A stretch of DNA of 29,109 nucleotides from Volvariella volvacea V23. Its lineage: Eukaryota > Basidiomycota > Agaricomycetes > Agaricales > Pluteaceae. Made by a program: the position numbers and the translations under genes. Of the stretch, positions 1 to 11,445 are shown piece by piece. How positions within the stretch are numbered: position 1 is the stretch's first letter; each line of letters begins with the position of its first letter. The notes under the pieces are model-generated. The model searched no databases, was not told the origin of the DNA, and saw nothing but the letters and a program-made list of their open reading frames with translations. The stretch is taken from NCBI GenBank assembly GCA_000349905.1, contig KB722764.1, positions 273,535 through 302,643 on the forward strand, given 5' to 3'.

Positions 1-3000
1 TGGAGACGAAGGTCAAAACGTTAGAAGGCAATGCTGATAGATTCCACGATCATTCGCACCTTGTTTCGCCACGGCTCAATCTACATCACATCAAATGTAG
101 ACCGCGTTGCTGGATGGTTCCATCCGCTTTACTTTCCCCTCTGAAGGTATGTACCCCACACATTTTCGTAGCATCATGATTAGGGTGGCACTATTCAAAC
201 TTACCGTCGGGCGTTAAGGTTCGTGTGTGAATATCTCATAGCTATATCAGTACATTGGGACGCACACTAACCACTCACTAACTCAGCCATAGGAGCAAAG
301 AAAATGTGCAAATGGAGACTCACATCATTTTACTTTCTCACGTTGCATACTCCCCATATGGTGTTTTGGATTGTACCATCTCTGCGTCATCATGGCCGCT
401 ACGTGCATCTATCAGTCCGCGCATGGGTGGTGACTCCGCTATGCACTTTGCTGCTGCCTTTTGTGTCTTTGGCAAAGAATGGTTCCGAGAGCCGAGCATT
501 CCAAAAATCACTCCTCGTTGAGATTAGATTAAAAGGATAGTACCCAAGGGGTTCTCGCCCGATTGACCTAGAATGCAATATGCAAAAGGTCAAATCAAAA
601 TCACGTATGAAAAACAACAAAGAGGCACAACAATAAACCACCCTTCCAACCGAACCAACGTACAGCGCACAGGGCTGTGTTAAGAGGGACTATGGCGGAA
701 CTGCATCAGCCAATGCAGGCGCCTAACGTTAATGGCTTTTAAAAATTATCTTCGGGGTATTACTATACCAAAAGAAAATTTCTCACCATGGTACCAATTA
801 CTGACGCGCATGACACAGAACAGTGAGGTTATCCGTTCCTTGCTACTCCGTCGTTATAGGCTTCGCAAGGAGAAATTGTTCACTTGAAGGGATTTGAGTC
901 ATTTCGTGATCGCAAGCCAAGTTCTCATGGCCCCGGCCCGGTTAGCCGAGAAAATAATGTGGCAAAAGCGGCTTGTGTCCGGCTCTGGGTAGTCAAATCT
1001 CTCTGCTACGGTAGGACATAGTAGTGAAATGAGAATCTATTAGACGTAACCATACATGAAGTTGAGAGCAAGGAAGCTGGGCTGTGATCCTAACGAGAGT
1101 CCATGTTCGTAAGTCCGATACTTACTGACCACCATCATGACGCGTCTCCATCCTGCTAAGTCATACCATTTACTAGCGATGAAGTAGATAAATTTGCTCA
1201 AGTAAGTTACTGCACCACAACCGCCAGCATTGAGTTATCCTGATATCGTCCGGATTCTGTGGAAAATAGGTCCTTGAGTGGGTGAACAAATGACAGGAAC
1301 TCAACAAAAGACTCGATGGATCTGTATTTCTGACTGTATTTGCCAGACTTATCTCCGACATAGAAGTCCCTCCCACAGATGACTACCACTCTTGTAAGGG
1401 ACTCAGCCCTACTCAATGTCGTCGATGCTATATAAGAAGCACCCATCGTCCTGTGGCTCTTGAAAAGCAAATCGTGAAGAGTAGATAAACGGGTGATCCC
1501 AATGCGATTTTATCGTTTATGACAGAAGCTCCGAATCCTCTGGACCTTTATGTACCTCTAATTTAACATCTAAATCTCAGTCTTATACTGGCCACATCAT
1601 CAAAAGTTGTAATCTGAGTTTAACGTCGAGCATAAACGCAATTAATTCCTGGCCCTCACCATTCAGTAAGCCCACAGTGTCCTGATCGCATCCTCAAGAA
1701 GTGGTAGAATAAGTTTAAAGGATGAATACAAAAGCCAGATGACAAACCTTGTTGTGATGAGAAGTCAAATCAAGAGGAGATTAGGAGCAGTAGAAGGCCT
1801 TAATTTTGGTAGTCCTGTGAGCCTGTTGAATCCTACATCATCAGAGAAACTTGGGGAGAGGTCCCGGTAGGAGCAAATATATGGCGGAAATGATGAAAGT
1901 CACCTCTAGCGTCAACCAGTGACGGCTGCCACTAGCATCCATGGAGCTCCTAGCTAGCAAACAACGCAAGCGTCCTTGGAAATGAGGTTAATACGACCAC
2001 ATAGACAATACATTGGGAAAGCAGCGAGCATAAATGTTGGACTCTGGGTGGGCATTAGGCATCTGATCCCCTGAACACAACCGTACCCAACAGGTCTCCG
2101 CAACTACACTCACATTCCACAAGTTCCTAATTGCATACCGCACGACTTTCTTTAATCCATCAAATTAATAATTTCCACCCTTCGACCTTGTTCACTCTAC
2201 TCACCTCACCTGCCTTTTCTAGCAACGATGGTCATTTATGTAAGCAAGCCCTCCATCACCCCCTTTCGTTACATTCTCATAGTTCACCGTTACTCGCGGT
2301 GCTTATTGTGTTCAAATACTACAGCAAACTCAACACTTATGGTCAATCAAATCTGATAAGGTCTCAACAGACAAGAAGGGAGTACCTACGTAGCATAGCG
2401 ACCATTCCCTTGCAGCTAGGTCACAAACAAAACCATGCAAGTTATTTGTTCTCGCATTGACATCACCCTTTATGCCTACTGTCGCACGTGTGCTTCAGAC
2501 TGACAGAACTTTGTTGTGTACGTGATGCAACTGCAAGGGATTGTACAATTTTGACCATAAAGTAGTATTTACGGAAACGAATCAGTTGCTGTTAGGAGGA
2601 TAGCACAGATCTTCGTGATCAAGTTTCAAACAGCGTAAAAGGGGCGTAAAACACATGTACAATGGTATGCAGCCCATCCATTCCTGCCTGCTCTGAGATC
2701 CTGAAGTGCTGAAGCATATTTTGGACCTCCTTTATTTTCTCTGTATATTTATAATCTTCATCTTCCGTTCAGCTCTTGTGCGTTAGATAGTATGAATGCG
2801 CTTACACCAGTGTAATTGGGATCGGTCCCTGTATAGGAATATCTCCGATATCTCCACCATTCAGGCTCATGAGACTAGTGATGTGGTAGTAGTACCACCC
2901 CTACCAACGAGTAAAACGAATGGTGACAGCCTTTCAGGTCCCACTGAACTCGTGGGTTAAGCACAATTGCTTATCCGCCGGTGACCTATGTATGACCTTT

Positions 3001-4173
3001 TAAAAGTATCCTGGAAATGATAGGGCGAGAACAATGCCCTGTCAAAAAATGTCAGCTGCAATAGACAACTCCTGCGATAGATGAGGTCGGCCGATGAAAG
3101 GGAGCTCCAGGTACAAAATGCCCAAACTCATTGTGGAAATGCAAATAAATAGCTGACATTGCACTTGTATTTATCCAACTCTGAATAGCTGTATAGATTT
3201 AGGACTAGGAACGCCACTACAAATTCAGGGAAGAAAAACAGCATCAATATAACAAGTAACCTTGAATGATCGGGAGAAGCTGCATAGACGCTCGACGATG
3301 ATGATGGGAGAACACTCACCCAATTTAGGCAGAAACCCAAGGGCCTAGTATATGCCTACCCAATAACGATCCATCGACCCCATAGCTCAAAGCCCAGTGA
3401 GGCGGGACTATGCTATTCGCATATTTTGAAGATCCGCTGTTGCCCGTCTACAGGCAACATCATCGAACTGAGTTGCAGTAAGTGTTTCAATTGATTTAGG
3501 ACTTGATGCCAGCGCCTAACTGTGCAACACGTTGAGCAGCCTCATTGCAGCAGACCTGTTGGCAATCATAATTTCATTGGGGCATGTCATGACAGCATCA
3601 GTGCAACAGTTGGTGTGCTTCCCTAGGGATTTAATGCGTGTCGTTTACATAGGACTGGGTCTGGACACGTTGTCCTTTAAATTGTTATTAGTGTCACCAA
3701 TGACCTGCGCTCCGGAAGATGCCTATTGGCGTAAACGTTCTCGGTGATACGCAGGTGCCCAAATAGTGACCTATGCTTCTCCCGATACCTCTGTGGGTAG
3801 GTCAACAGCCCACCACCACAATTCTCCTTAGAGTTCGGGAAGTAACATAAAGGGTCTTGGCTTATGTCATGCGATCTTTGACCAGAATTCGGCCACATCA
3901 AAAAGGGTGCGTGGCACACTGACAGCAAAATTTGTGAACCAACAACAGCCTGGAGGGACAACGCATGATTACCGGGACAGCATGGCATGGGTGCACCTTT
4001 TCTATCTGCACAAATACCCCTGAAGGTTCAAGTGAATTATTGGACTAGGCTATGATTGCTATGATTACGACGCAGGGAAAAATATGCTACGACATTGCAA
4101 CTACAATGCCACACCTCAAGTGGCCCTTCTTTCTGCTAAGCTACGGAGTACATCGGGATGAAAGGATTATGTG
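1..4173. other. Stretch without a convincing intact gene
   Basis: About 4.2 kb with only short open frames, none over about 110 codons, and no recognisable intact domain. A 5' part (300-540) reads like a broken ankyrin repeat and is listed separately. A second ankyrin-like trace may lie near 840-895, where the plus strand reads an SxASQGEIVHL-type helix interrupted by a stop. On the minus strand, 1207-1470 holds an uninterrupted 87-codon frame with a protein-like composition, but I do not recognise it and see no clear exons joining it. I see no RNA genes here. Confidence 0.6.
300..540 (+). pseudogene. Decayed ankyrin-repeat fragment
   Basis: Two plus-strand frames together spell an ankyrin-like repeat. 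One frame gives VTPL near 430-441. After a two-base shift the other frame gives HFAAAF near 444-461, matching the TPLHxAA core of ankyrin helix 1. Further on, the first frame reads KSLLVEIRLKG, like the end of ankyrin helix 2. The needed frameshift and a stop at 538-540 mean this is not a working gene. The family assignment rests on short motifs read by eye, so it is tentative. Similar traces occur elsewhere in the window on the same strand. Confidence 0.35.
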
Positions 4174-5955
4174 CTACACCTTTACGCTATCTTTATGACT
4201 ACGTAGAAAGTGTGGGCGTTTCCAACCCGGCATTTGTTTTTCTGAGAAATCAAATTTATTTGGAAGAGTTTTCTGCACCAAAAAGGCAATTAGTATTTGA
4301 CACTCGGCACAATGGTTCAACTCACCTTCGAAAATGTTCGAGTCCAGGTACGGAACTTGCCACCGTTGAGGATGGAGCAACTTCCGGACAGGTCTGCCCA
4401 CGTGGCTTTCCATTTTTGAAAATCGAAGCTGCGTAAACGCTCTTTTAAACGACTGAAATCAACACCCGAGTCTGGATCGAGTTGTGGCCCGATGTCTATC
4501 CACTTCGTATAGAGACCCAGGGGGAGCTCTCGTTTACGGGATGGTGAGAGTCCCTCTGCCAATTCGAGGCTTCGTATGAACGCCTGATAGGGTAGTTGCT
4601 TAAGTTTTTCAGACGATTGCAAGTTTAGCTTCACCTCTTCTTGCAAGAAGTGTCTGAACGAGTCGTCGAGGATGGTGAGTGGCTGGTCGTCCTGGGGGGG
4701 TACGGCAATAACGGACTCCAACCGGTAGAGAGCAATTCGAATTGCGTGGGGCTTCTCTTTCCAAAATGTGGCAATAGTGTTGATACTCGACTTGTTGCTG
4801 TCGTCGAGGTAGATCAAGTAGTACAATATCCGGAAAATCGGATAATGAAAATTGGTACCGGTCGCTCTGCTCAGAATATCGCGGTATCGTTTGTAGACTT
4901 CGGCGTAGGAGTCGGGGTCCTGTAAGAAGCTGTGGAGGATGCAGATCTGTCCACCGGCGAGGTCAATTATTCTCTCCAGCTCCGATTCCTCGAGTGTGGG
5001 GAGTCGACTTTGTATAATGGCTGCCATATCACGCTTGGAGACGGGGTTAGAGAGGTTGATTATGCGCTGTGAGTGGGGCAAATCCGACAGTGTACACCCG
5101 CCAAAAAGCCCGTAGATGTCTCTCTGCGGAAGACTTGATATGATGAATTTTATAGGTAGGGTTGTGGTCTTGAATAGCTCGAGGATTTGCTGCTGATCGG
5201 ATGAGGAGCAAACGTCGAGCGCATCAAATGCAATTACGATCCCTTCCCGATCCGCTGGGTCCAATTTTTCCAGGACGCCCAGGACGAGGACTCGCCATTG
5301 CCGCAGAGGCGCAGCGGTGAGGATAATACGGTCGGATGCTATGGCCTCTTGGACAATCCTGCCAGCTTTTGGTTTGGAGAGGATGAGTTGATAGGCAAAG
5401 GTTGTTATAACAAATCTAAGGCTATCTCGTCGCTCGTCGTTTCGGGAGAAGTGAAAATGTAGAACGGTATGGCCTTTTCCAATAGCATAGTCGATGTGTC
5501 GACACATAAGTGCCGTCTTTCCCGTGCCAACTGACCCAGCAACAAGGAAAAATGAAGGAGTTTCCGCGGTGTTCATTATCCATTGAATATACTTGCGACT
5601 CGGTAGGATACGCGTTCCGTCAACCCACTTGTGGCCGTCGCTTTGTGGGTGACATTGAGCGTAGCAGAATGCGGATTCGGCAATATGGGGTCGGAGCATA
5701 TCTTCTATGCAATGTCATGGTTACCTATCTGAAGGAAGTACAGGGAGCATGATCCTCACCCTCGTAACGGATTTCCGGAGATTCAAAGGGGCCAACGCGG
5801 TGCACATGCTTGGCGAATATGCTAACATTCTTATTGTCCTCGCGGTGGACAACGTCGCGTGCTATTCTTACGCGTTGAGCATTGGAGAAATTGTTGACCG
5901 TGGAAGAGTGATGATGAACAGAACCCCTCGTGTGACATTGTACAAGCCATGGCAT
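4174..5955 (-). CDS. NACHT NTPase A, NLR-like, degenerate Walker B (3 exons)
   Basis: Predicted STAND-class NTPase of 557 residues, probably a cytosolic signalling or incompatibility-type protein; that role is inferred from the family. Exons are 5955-5760, 5704-4326 and 4272-4174, with GTGAGG...TAG and GTGAGT...CAG introns of 55 and 53 bases in phases 1 and 0. Exon 1 gives a 65-residue N terminus whose spacing matches gene C residue for residue. The P-loop GSVGTGKT is at about residues 122-129. Walker B reads IAFDALDVC at about 224-231, lacking the second acid of the NACHT DGxDE signature. The sensor-like segment reads ISSLPQ where relatives have SSRP or STRP, so its Arg is lost. A Trp-rich module (WIDIGPQL, FQKWKATW, FRTW) fills about 462-525, and exon 3 adds a 32-residue basic tail. 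It is divergent from gene B. No repeat domain follows. A second splice acceptor (AAG at 5702) would drop one residue. Confidence 0.88.
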
Positions 5956-6975
5956 GGCGAGGAACTATGGCGTTGTTGGGATACGCGTACGTCTAGCTTA
6001 ATCATCATAACATTTGAGTAACCAACCGAATGTTATAAAGTAATGATAACATAGGGTTATCAATACGTGCTTTTAATATAATGGGTTCCCGTTTTAGTCG
6101 AGAATATATTCCCCTCGGGGATAAAGGAAGGTGAGCATGGCGGAAAGCTTACTGGCAAATTACAGCTGCGAGTAGGTGTGCACCTTCATGTCCCCCTCTT
6201 TCCTTTTCACTAGTCACCCCCAATAGGATAAGAGCATGTCCGTTGCACACCCAATCTGTCAGAGGACATGAGGACTCGGCAAGCCTCCGAGTTCGGCAAA
6301 TCATCGCAGCTAGAAGAGGTTCTGCCGTTCATAACGGGGCATCACCAACATACCAGCGTCAAGTGTGAACGGGTGAGTATTAACTCACCTTGAACCTCTT
6401 AAGATAGCTACCTGATATGCCTTATGGAATCAAAATCTCGGCTCATGCTGCATTGCTGATATCTGGGCTTGATGGACCAACAAAGATAATGCAGGGTTTT
6501 GTGCACTTGCATCATGTCGCAAGCAACTTTAATTCTATTAATTAAGCTTGAGTTCTTAGATGCTGGATCCTGCATAGTATTCAGCTTTCCGTCATCTAGT
6601 TTTGTGGAGTAGTGAAGATAGATCGTCAAGGGAACAAAGACGAAGACGTGCCTGTTATCCGGCCTTGTTGTTCTTCGAATGAGGTTTTCCCTTTATGAGA
6701 AGAGGAGTGAATGCTGTTGCACGGTCTCAATGCCACATGATCTGATGGCACTGCGATTTGGGTATGAGTGTGACTAGGCCCAATTCGGCGTAAGATTACG
6801 TCAGCATTGGTGTTGCATGAGTAAATCCAAGATTCGCCTGCACAAACACAACGACGGACATTGGATGCCTAGCTGAGGGTTGCCCATTTAGGAATATTTC
6901 GAGAACGGGTCAACCCCTGACCACGACTATGAATACAGCGTTCTCTCACCCTCGTCCCGTTTTCTCTAAACTTCT
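5956..6975. other. Intergenic region between divergent genes A and B
   Basis: About 1 kb separates the start codons of A (minus) and B (plus), so both promoters must lie here or further into the neighbours. A segment at 6094-6136 resembles one upstream of gene C and is listed separately. Close to B, a GAATATTTCGAGAAC stretch at 6892-6906 contains the same TCGAGAA core. No third gene is evident; the short minus-strand frame at 6408-6629 has no recognisable content. Confidence 0.6.
6094..6136 (-). promoter_or_regulatory. Promoter segment shared by genes A and C (copy at A)
   Basis: On the plus strand this begins TTAGTCGAGAATATATTCC and continues CTCGGGGATAAAGGAAGG. It matches 13341-13383 upstream of gene C (TTGGTCGAGAACATTTTCC, then CTCGATAAAGAAGGAAG) with one short gap. 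It sits about 140 bases before the A start codon and about 110 before that of C. A second shared box, TTCACTAGTCACC at 6205-6217, matches TTCACTTAGTCACA at 13428-13441. The similarity may be functional or simply left over from gene duplication. Confidence 0.4.
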
Positions 6976-8807
6976 ATGTCAAGCCTTTTCCAAGTTCCGT
7001 ACGACGCCAATACCAAACCACTAGGTACTTCCATGTTGAAACTCCTCTACATGAGCTAAAAACTACCGTAATTAGTGCAAACTCATTTAGCTACTTTCAT
7101 TGCGAGGAGAGCGATGTATGATGGGGATGACCGACCTCATGCAGACGAGTGTCATCCAGATACAAGGCAAGAGGTCATTGACGATATCACAGGCTGGGCT
7201 CTGGTGCAGGGTAACGATACGATGCATAATGTTCTCTGGGTTAGAGGACCTGTAGGCACGGGGAAGACAACGCTTGCCAGGACAGTTGCAAGTAATTTCG
7301 ATAAGCAAAACTTACTGGTGGGCGATTTTTTCTTCCTTCGGACCGATAAACTACGAAACCACATCCTTAATGTTATCCCAACCCTGGCGTATCGGTTATG
7401 CATAAAAATCCCGCAATTTGGGGCAGTGGTAGAGAGGATGCTCGCTCATAATGTGCAAATTTTGAACGCCCCTCTCGAAGAACAGTGGGAAAATCTCATT
7501 CTACGCCCTCTTGCCGAATCCTCTCCTTACCAGTTTGCCGGGAGACCACTCATCGTCATCGATGGCATTGATGAGTGCACTTCTACAGAAGATCAAGATA
7601 CCCTCCTTAGATTTGTGTCCGTACTTGCCAACAAATCACCATTTACCTTTCTCCTCACCAGTCGACTAGATCCGCACATCGACGCCTCTATGCGCAAGCT
7701 CATTGAAGACAACCCACAGATTTTCCGACAATCTATCACCCTGGGTAATTCAGACGATGCGAGGAAGGACATCGCGACTATAGTTACAGAAGAGATGTCT
7801 CTTGGCTCTCCTGATCCCCGCCTTCTGACCGAGGTAGTCGATCTTGTGTCTCGCCGCTCCGCAGGCCAATTCTCTTACGCCATCGAGGCGACAGCTTACC
7901 TTCGGCGAGCCCTCCCATCCTTCCATTCCCAACCACAGGACGTTTTGGACTCTCCCTCCATGCAGAATATAGCGTTTCCAGTATTGGATAACAAGTACAA
8001 CTTCATCCTACGAAAAGCGACGAACTCTGTCCCAGATGCTACGGCCCTGCACTTTGCCCTATTTCACCTCTGCAACATTCGGTCAGACTCCGTTAAGACG
8101 ATTTCCGCTCTATGGGACCAAGAGGAAGATCATGTTCGCTCTTCTCTCAGTCTTCTCCAGTCGGTTCTGGATCTCCCCTTAGACAATAGTACCGCGATTA
8201 AGTTATACCACCCATCGTTCCAAGAGTATCTCTCTAACGCCAAAAGGAGCAAGGAGTATTTCCCACTCCTGTCGATTGATCATCTCCGAAGGGCATTCAA
8301 AAAGAGCCTCGAATGGGCTGGACACAGCACTCAATTCGACGGACTACCCGAGCTAGTTTCCTCGCTGTGGCTGGACTTTGCGCCGAAGCTTGATGCGGGA
8401 TTGGCGCTCCAGGAACTTTCTAAATTCAACTTCAAGAAATGGACCAAAATCTGGTACGCTAACCAGCAAGACACGGAAAATACGGACGAGTCGTATGAGG
8501 CGTTTCGGCAGTGGTTGGAAAAAGCGTCATCTAAGGTAAGATTTGCCTCGGCGAGAGCACCTTTTACGAGAGTGTTGACACGCCCTAAATACTTTCACGC
8601 ACCTAGAAATCTTTGCTCGAAAAGTATAATAAAAATGCGCTTTCTCGCGTAAAAAACCGAAAAGTTGATGATCCTAAAGTCCGTGATAGGGCTCCAGCGC
8701 AAGGATGGGCGAAACGTCTTTCGAATATGCTTCATATTAGTAGAATCAAGTACCAAATCCAACAAATCGCTCCCAACCTCCCTCGTCGAATGTTCAGTGT
8801 TCGTTAA
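6976..8807 (+). CDS. NACHT NTPase B, NLR-like, intact Walker B (3 exons)
   Basis: Predicted 569-residue NACHT NTPase of the agaricomycete type whose members start with a YDGD..P.A.ECHPDTR-like segment. Exons are 6976-7024, 7076-8535 and 8607-8807. Intron 1 is 51 bases (GTACTT...TTAG, phase 1) and removes two in-frame TAA codons; intron 2 is 71 bases (GTAAGA...TAG, phase 0). Exon 1 codes MSSLFQVPYDANTKPL, matching gene D. The P-loop GPVGTGKT is at about residues 74-81, Walker B VIDGIDEC at about 177-184 with the full NACHT acidic pair, and the sensor-like LLTSRLDPH at about 209-217. YHPSFQEYL at about 394-402 corresponds to the HxSFxxFL motif common after agaricomycete NACHT domains. The Trp-rich module (SLWLDFAPKL, FKKWTKIW, FRQWL) precedes a 66-residue basic tail encoded by exon 3. 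Stop is TAA at 8805-8807. The true start could lie in an unseen upstream exon. Confidence 0.9.
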
Positions 8808-11445
8808 TGGTATCTTGGTATGTTCTTTTTTATCCGACGGATCTGTCTCTTATGGTTTCTATGGCTTATGCTTTACCTATGTTACTATGTCTGTACTTCA
8901 CGGCGCGGATTCTATCTCCAATGCCGTGCTTCTCCTACCCTATGACCGCCTTGTGAGATTAAAGCGACTGTATATGGATATGTATTAGCCACTCTTGGAG
9001 GTTCTATGAATTCTGGAGGGTGATTGGAAGTAAAGAAGCTCTCCACTCTTCTCACGAAACTCCACGGTTCAGGTGAATGTCGTCGTTGTGTCACAGTTTT
9101 AGTACGATGTTGTCTTGATTGTGTGAACTAGCAGTTACAACACCCGCACCCAAAGAACAGGTTGTCACTATGGGCTTCGCACCAGCTCCTTTCGAGAAAC
9201 TACAGAGTTCCTCGGGAGAAGCTTGTGAATGCTCTTCAATTACCTGTGTGATGAGCTCGGGATTACGTACAGATTCGTAAAGGACACAAGAAGCCATGAG
9301 TCTCCGTTGCATTGGATCCATTCTTAATGAGTGGAACAACACTCAATGTGAAGGTTGTTACAACAGCCTTACATACTCACCGGGACACCGTTAATGTGCA
9401 ATTCCTTCGTCTTGCTTTGCAGTGGCGTACCACCGTCACATAGACTCAAGCCCCCAGCTGTGTTCCGTATTACTTCCGTTCAGTAGCTCCAGTCATGCCA
9501 ACTCCGATTAGATGAAAATACCATTTGGACGATTTTGGCTCCATAATACTTCACCATTGACGAGTAGTCCAAATGATAGGAATCCTGGTGGAGTGCGAGC
9601 TCGATCAACAATAGGTCACCACATGGAAAGTAACCTCAACAGTACATCACTCGCACGGTCTATACACACCATGGACTCTTAGACGGAAAGTGATTCGACA
9701 CCAACAATGTGCAATGCAGCATGGCCGGATTATTGTCTAGAAAAGGGGCACATACGGCATTTACGCTATGCCGCTTTGGTTCCCATCATGATTGTATCTT
9801 CTCTGGGCAACAACGGAGCGCTCGACACATGTAACTAAAACCATCAGTACTACTAGACGAGGGTGCTACCATCGAAGAGGACAGCCGCACAACTCGGTAA
9901 GTCATTGAATATTGACTACCACCACTACACATAGCAATGTACTGATTATGAGTTGTTGCATCGAGCTGTACGTAGATAGGGTATATACACCCGTGCCGGC
10001 AAATGACTATTCTCCATGGCTGAATGATTAAGCTCTGCTTACATCCAACACTTTGGCCCCTGTTTCCAGGTTCGTTCCCGTATATATTTGACCCAGTCTA
10101 GATGTGTCTCATGCTGTCATTCTCGGTCAAGAGTTCTGGCACGATGACCGAGACGAGTCTACTTGCCTTGAGATATTTGGCCATGAGTGGGACAACATGT
10201 CTTCCCCATCAACTAGTTGACGCCTCAAAGAGGCCTACACCCATTGGGCTTCGTGATTCCTCTAGCGACCTTTCCTTTTGTGTGCTTGTTACACTCAGCC
10301 TAGTTTGTGATGCCTGTAAGGCTGATCGCAGACAGCCTTGGGTATCAGGGACTTGGGTAGGCTACCCTTTGGCCTAATCCATCCTTTTCACAGCTGCCGA
10401 GGTGGTCCAGACATATGTCACGTATAGTCTTTTCATTGATGAGGCTTATGAACATTCAAGTAGCGCATAGAAAGGGGCTATCGGCGAAGAAGCTTCAACC
10501 TCTCTCTCGTTGTGGATCTTGAATTTCGTCACCGATACGTTGCTGTCTTCAAAAATTAGAATTTAGATGGTGACTCGAGGCCGCAGAGTTTAAGGCACCT
10601 GCCACGTGATATTCCATAATGAAAGTGCCCCTTGTCAAGAAACCCGTGCCCGTGCTACTCACCTCAGCGAGGGCATTATCCAGTGATTAAATTGACCTTA
10701 ATTAGACGACACAGTGTGGTTGAGTTACACGACTTAGTGGTGCTCTCTGAACGCTTACCTATATGCACCACAGCACCTCAGATATTGCAGTTGCTCGTCT
10801 TGGCGAGCTAGTATTAATGTAATAAGTCAATTTCCGGGCGGTCCTCGCGATCGTGTCATGCTGGCATTAGCTAGTTGCGGCGATCTCGATCATGCAAGTC
10901 CCAGTACTTAAAGCAGCATAGCGTTGAGTCGTCACTATGGCAGGGTTTTATTCAATGCTACCTAAGCTACACAATAAATTTCAGTAAAACACCAAATTCG
11001 TTGTTGAGCTCCCCTTCTGGCTAGAATTTTACGTGGTAGGTCTCCCGAGGAAGGTAATTAGGAAAGGACTTATGTAAAGGAACTTGATAGGGATCCCAAC
11101 GTAATAGAAAGCAAAGTACCTGACAATCGAATTATCGAATTAATATATAGCCTCAGCATTATAGCTGCTCCTCCTCGGGTCGTGATGCAGATGCAGAATA
11201 AAGGGTGCGTGATTCTTGCGCGGACAAGAATTCAATGATGTTAAGGAAGCGCTCAACTCCCTTGTCCGAACCGACAAGACGGGTCTTGTCGAAGACCACA
11301 TGGTGTGGTAATGCTCCCGCCTCGTGGAATATACGCCTCATGCAATAGCACCGGTGTCGGAGGCATTTGGCTTGATTGGTGTATCTCCTTGAGGCATTGT
11401 CGTCGTGGAACATGAAATATGTTATTGGTACCAACAATACTGTAA
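8808..11445. other. Gene-poor stretch with possible ankyrin remnants
   Basis: No intact gene. A splice-donor-like GTATGT lies at 8818, ten bases after the B stop. On the plus strand there are ankyrin-like scraps: GAHTAFTLCRFG near 9750-9785, VLLDEGATIEED near 9847-9882, and ALASCGDLDHA near 10865-10897, separated by stops. On the minus strand, 9091-9342 is an open frame ending SSHNQDNIVLKL, and near 9420-9450 the minus strand reads DGGTPLQ, both faintly ankyrin-like. The minus-strand frame at 11159-11437 starts just beyond the gene C stop and is not recognised with confidence. Confidence 0.4.

Noticed and set aside
2131..2460. Plus-strand frame of 109 codons
   Set aside because: Low-complexity Ser/His/Leu composition, no recognisable motif and no homologous copy in the window.
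6892..6906. Heat-shock element upstream of B (GAATATTTCGAGAA)
   Set aside because: Spacing of the GAA/TTC units is off by one base from the nGAAnnTTCnnGAAn pattern.
7025..7075. B as a pseudogene because of two in-frame stops between the first ATG and the conserved VQTH
   Set aside because: A 51-base GT-AG intron at the same place and phase as in D removes both stops.
11159..11437. Minus-strand frame after gene C reading CMRRIFHEAGALP, similar to the lead-in of fungal tyrosine-kinase-like domains
   Set aside because: Only about 25 residues look similar, no glycine loop, HRD or DFG motif follows in any frame up to 10 kb, and the similarity is from memory.
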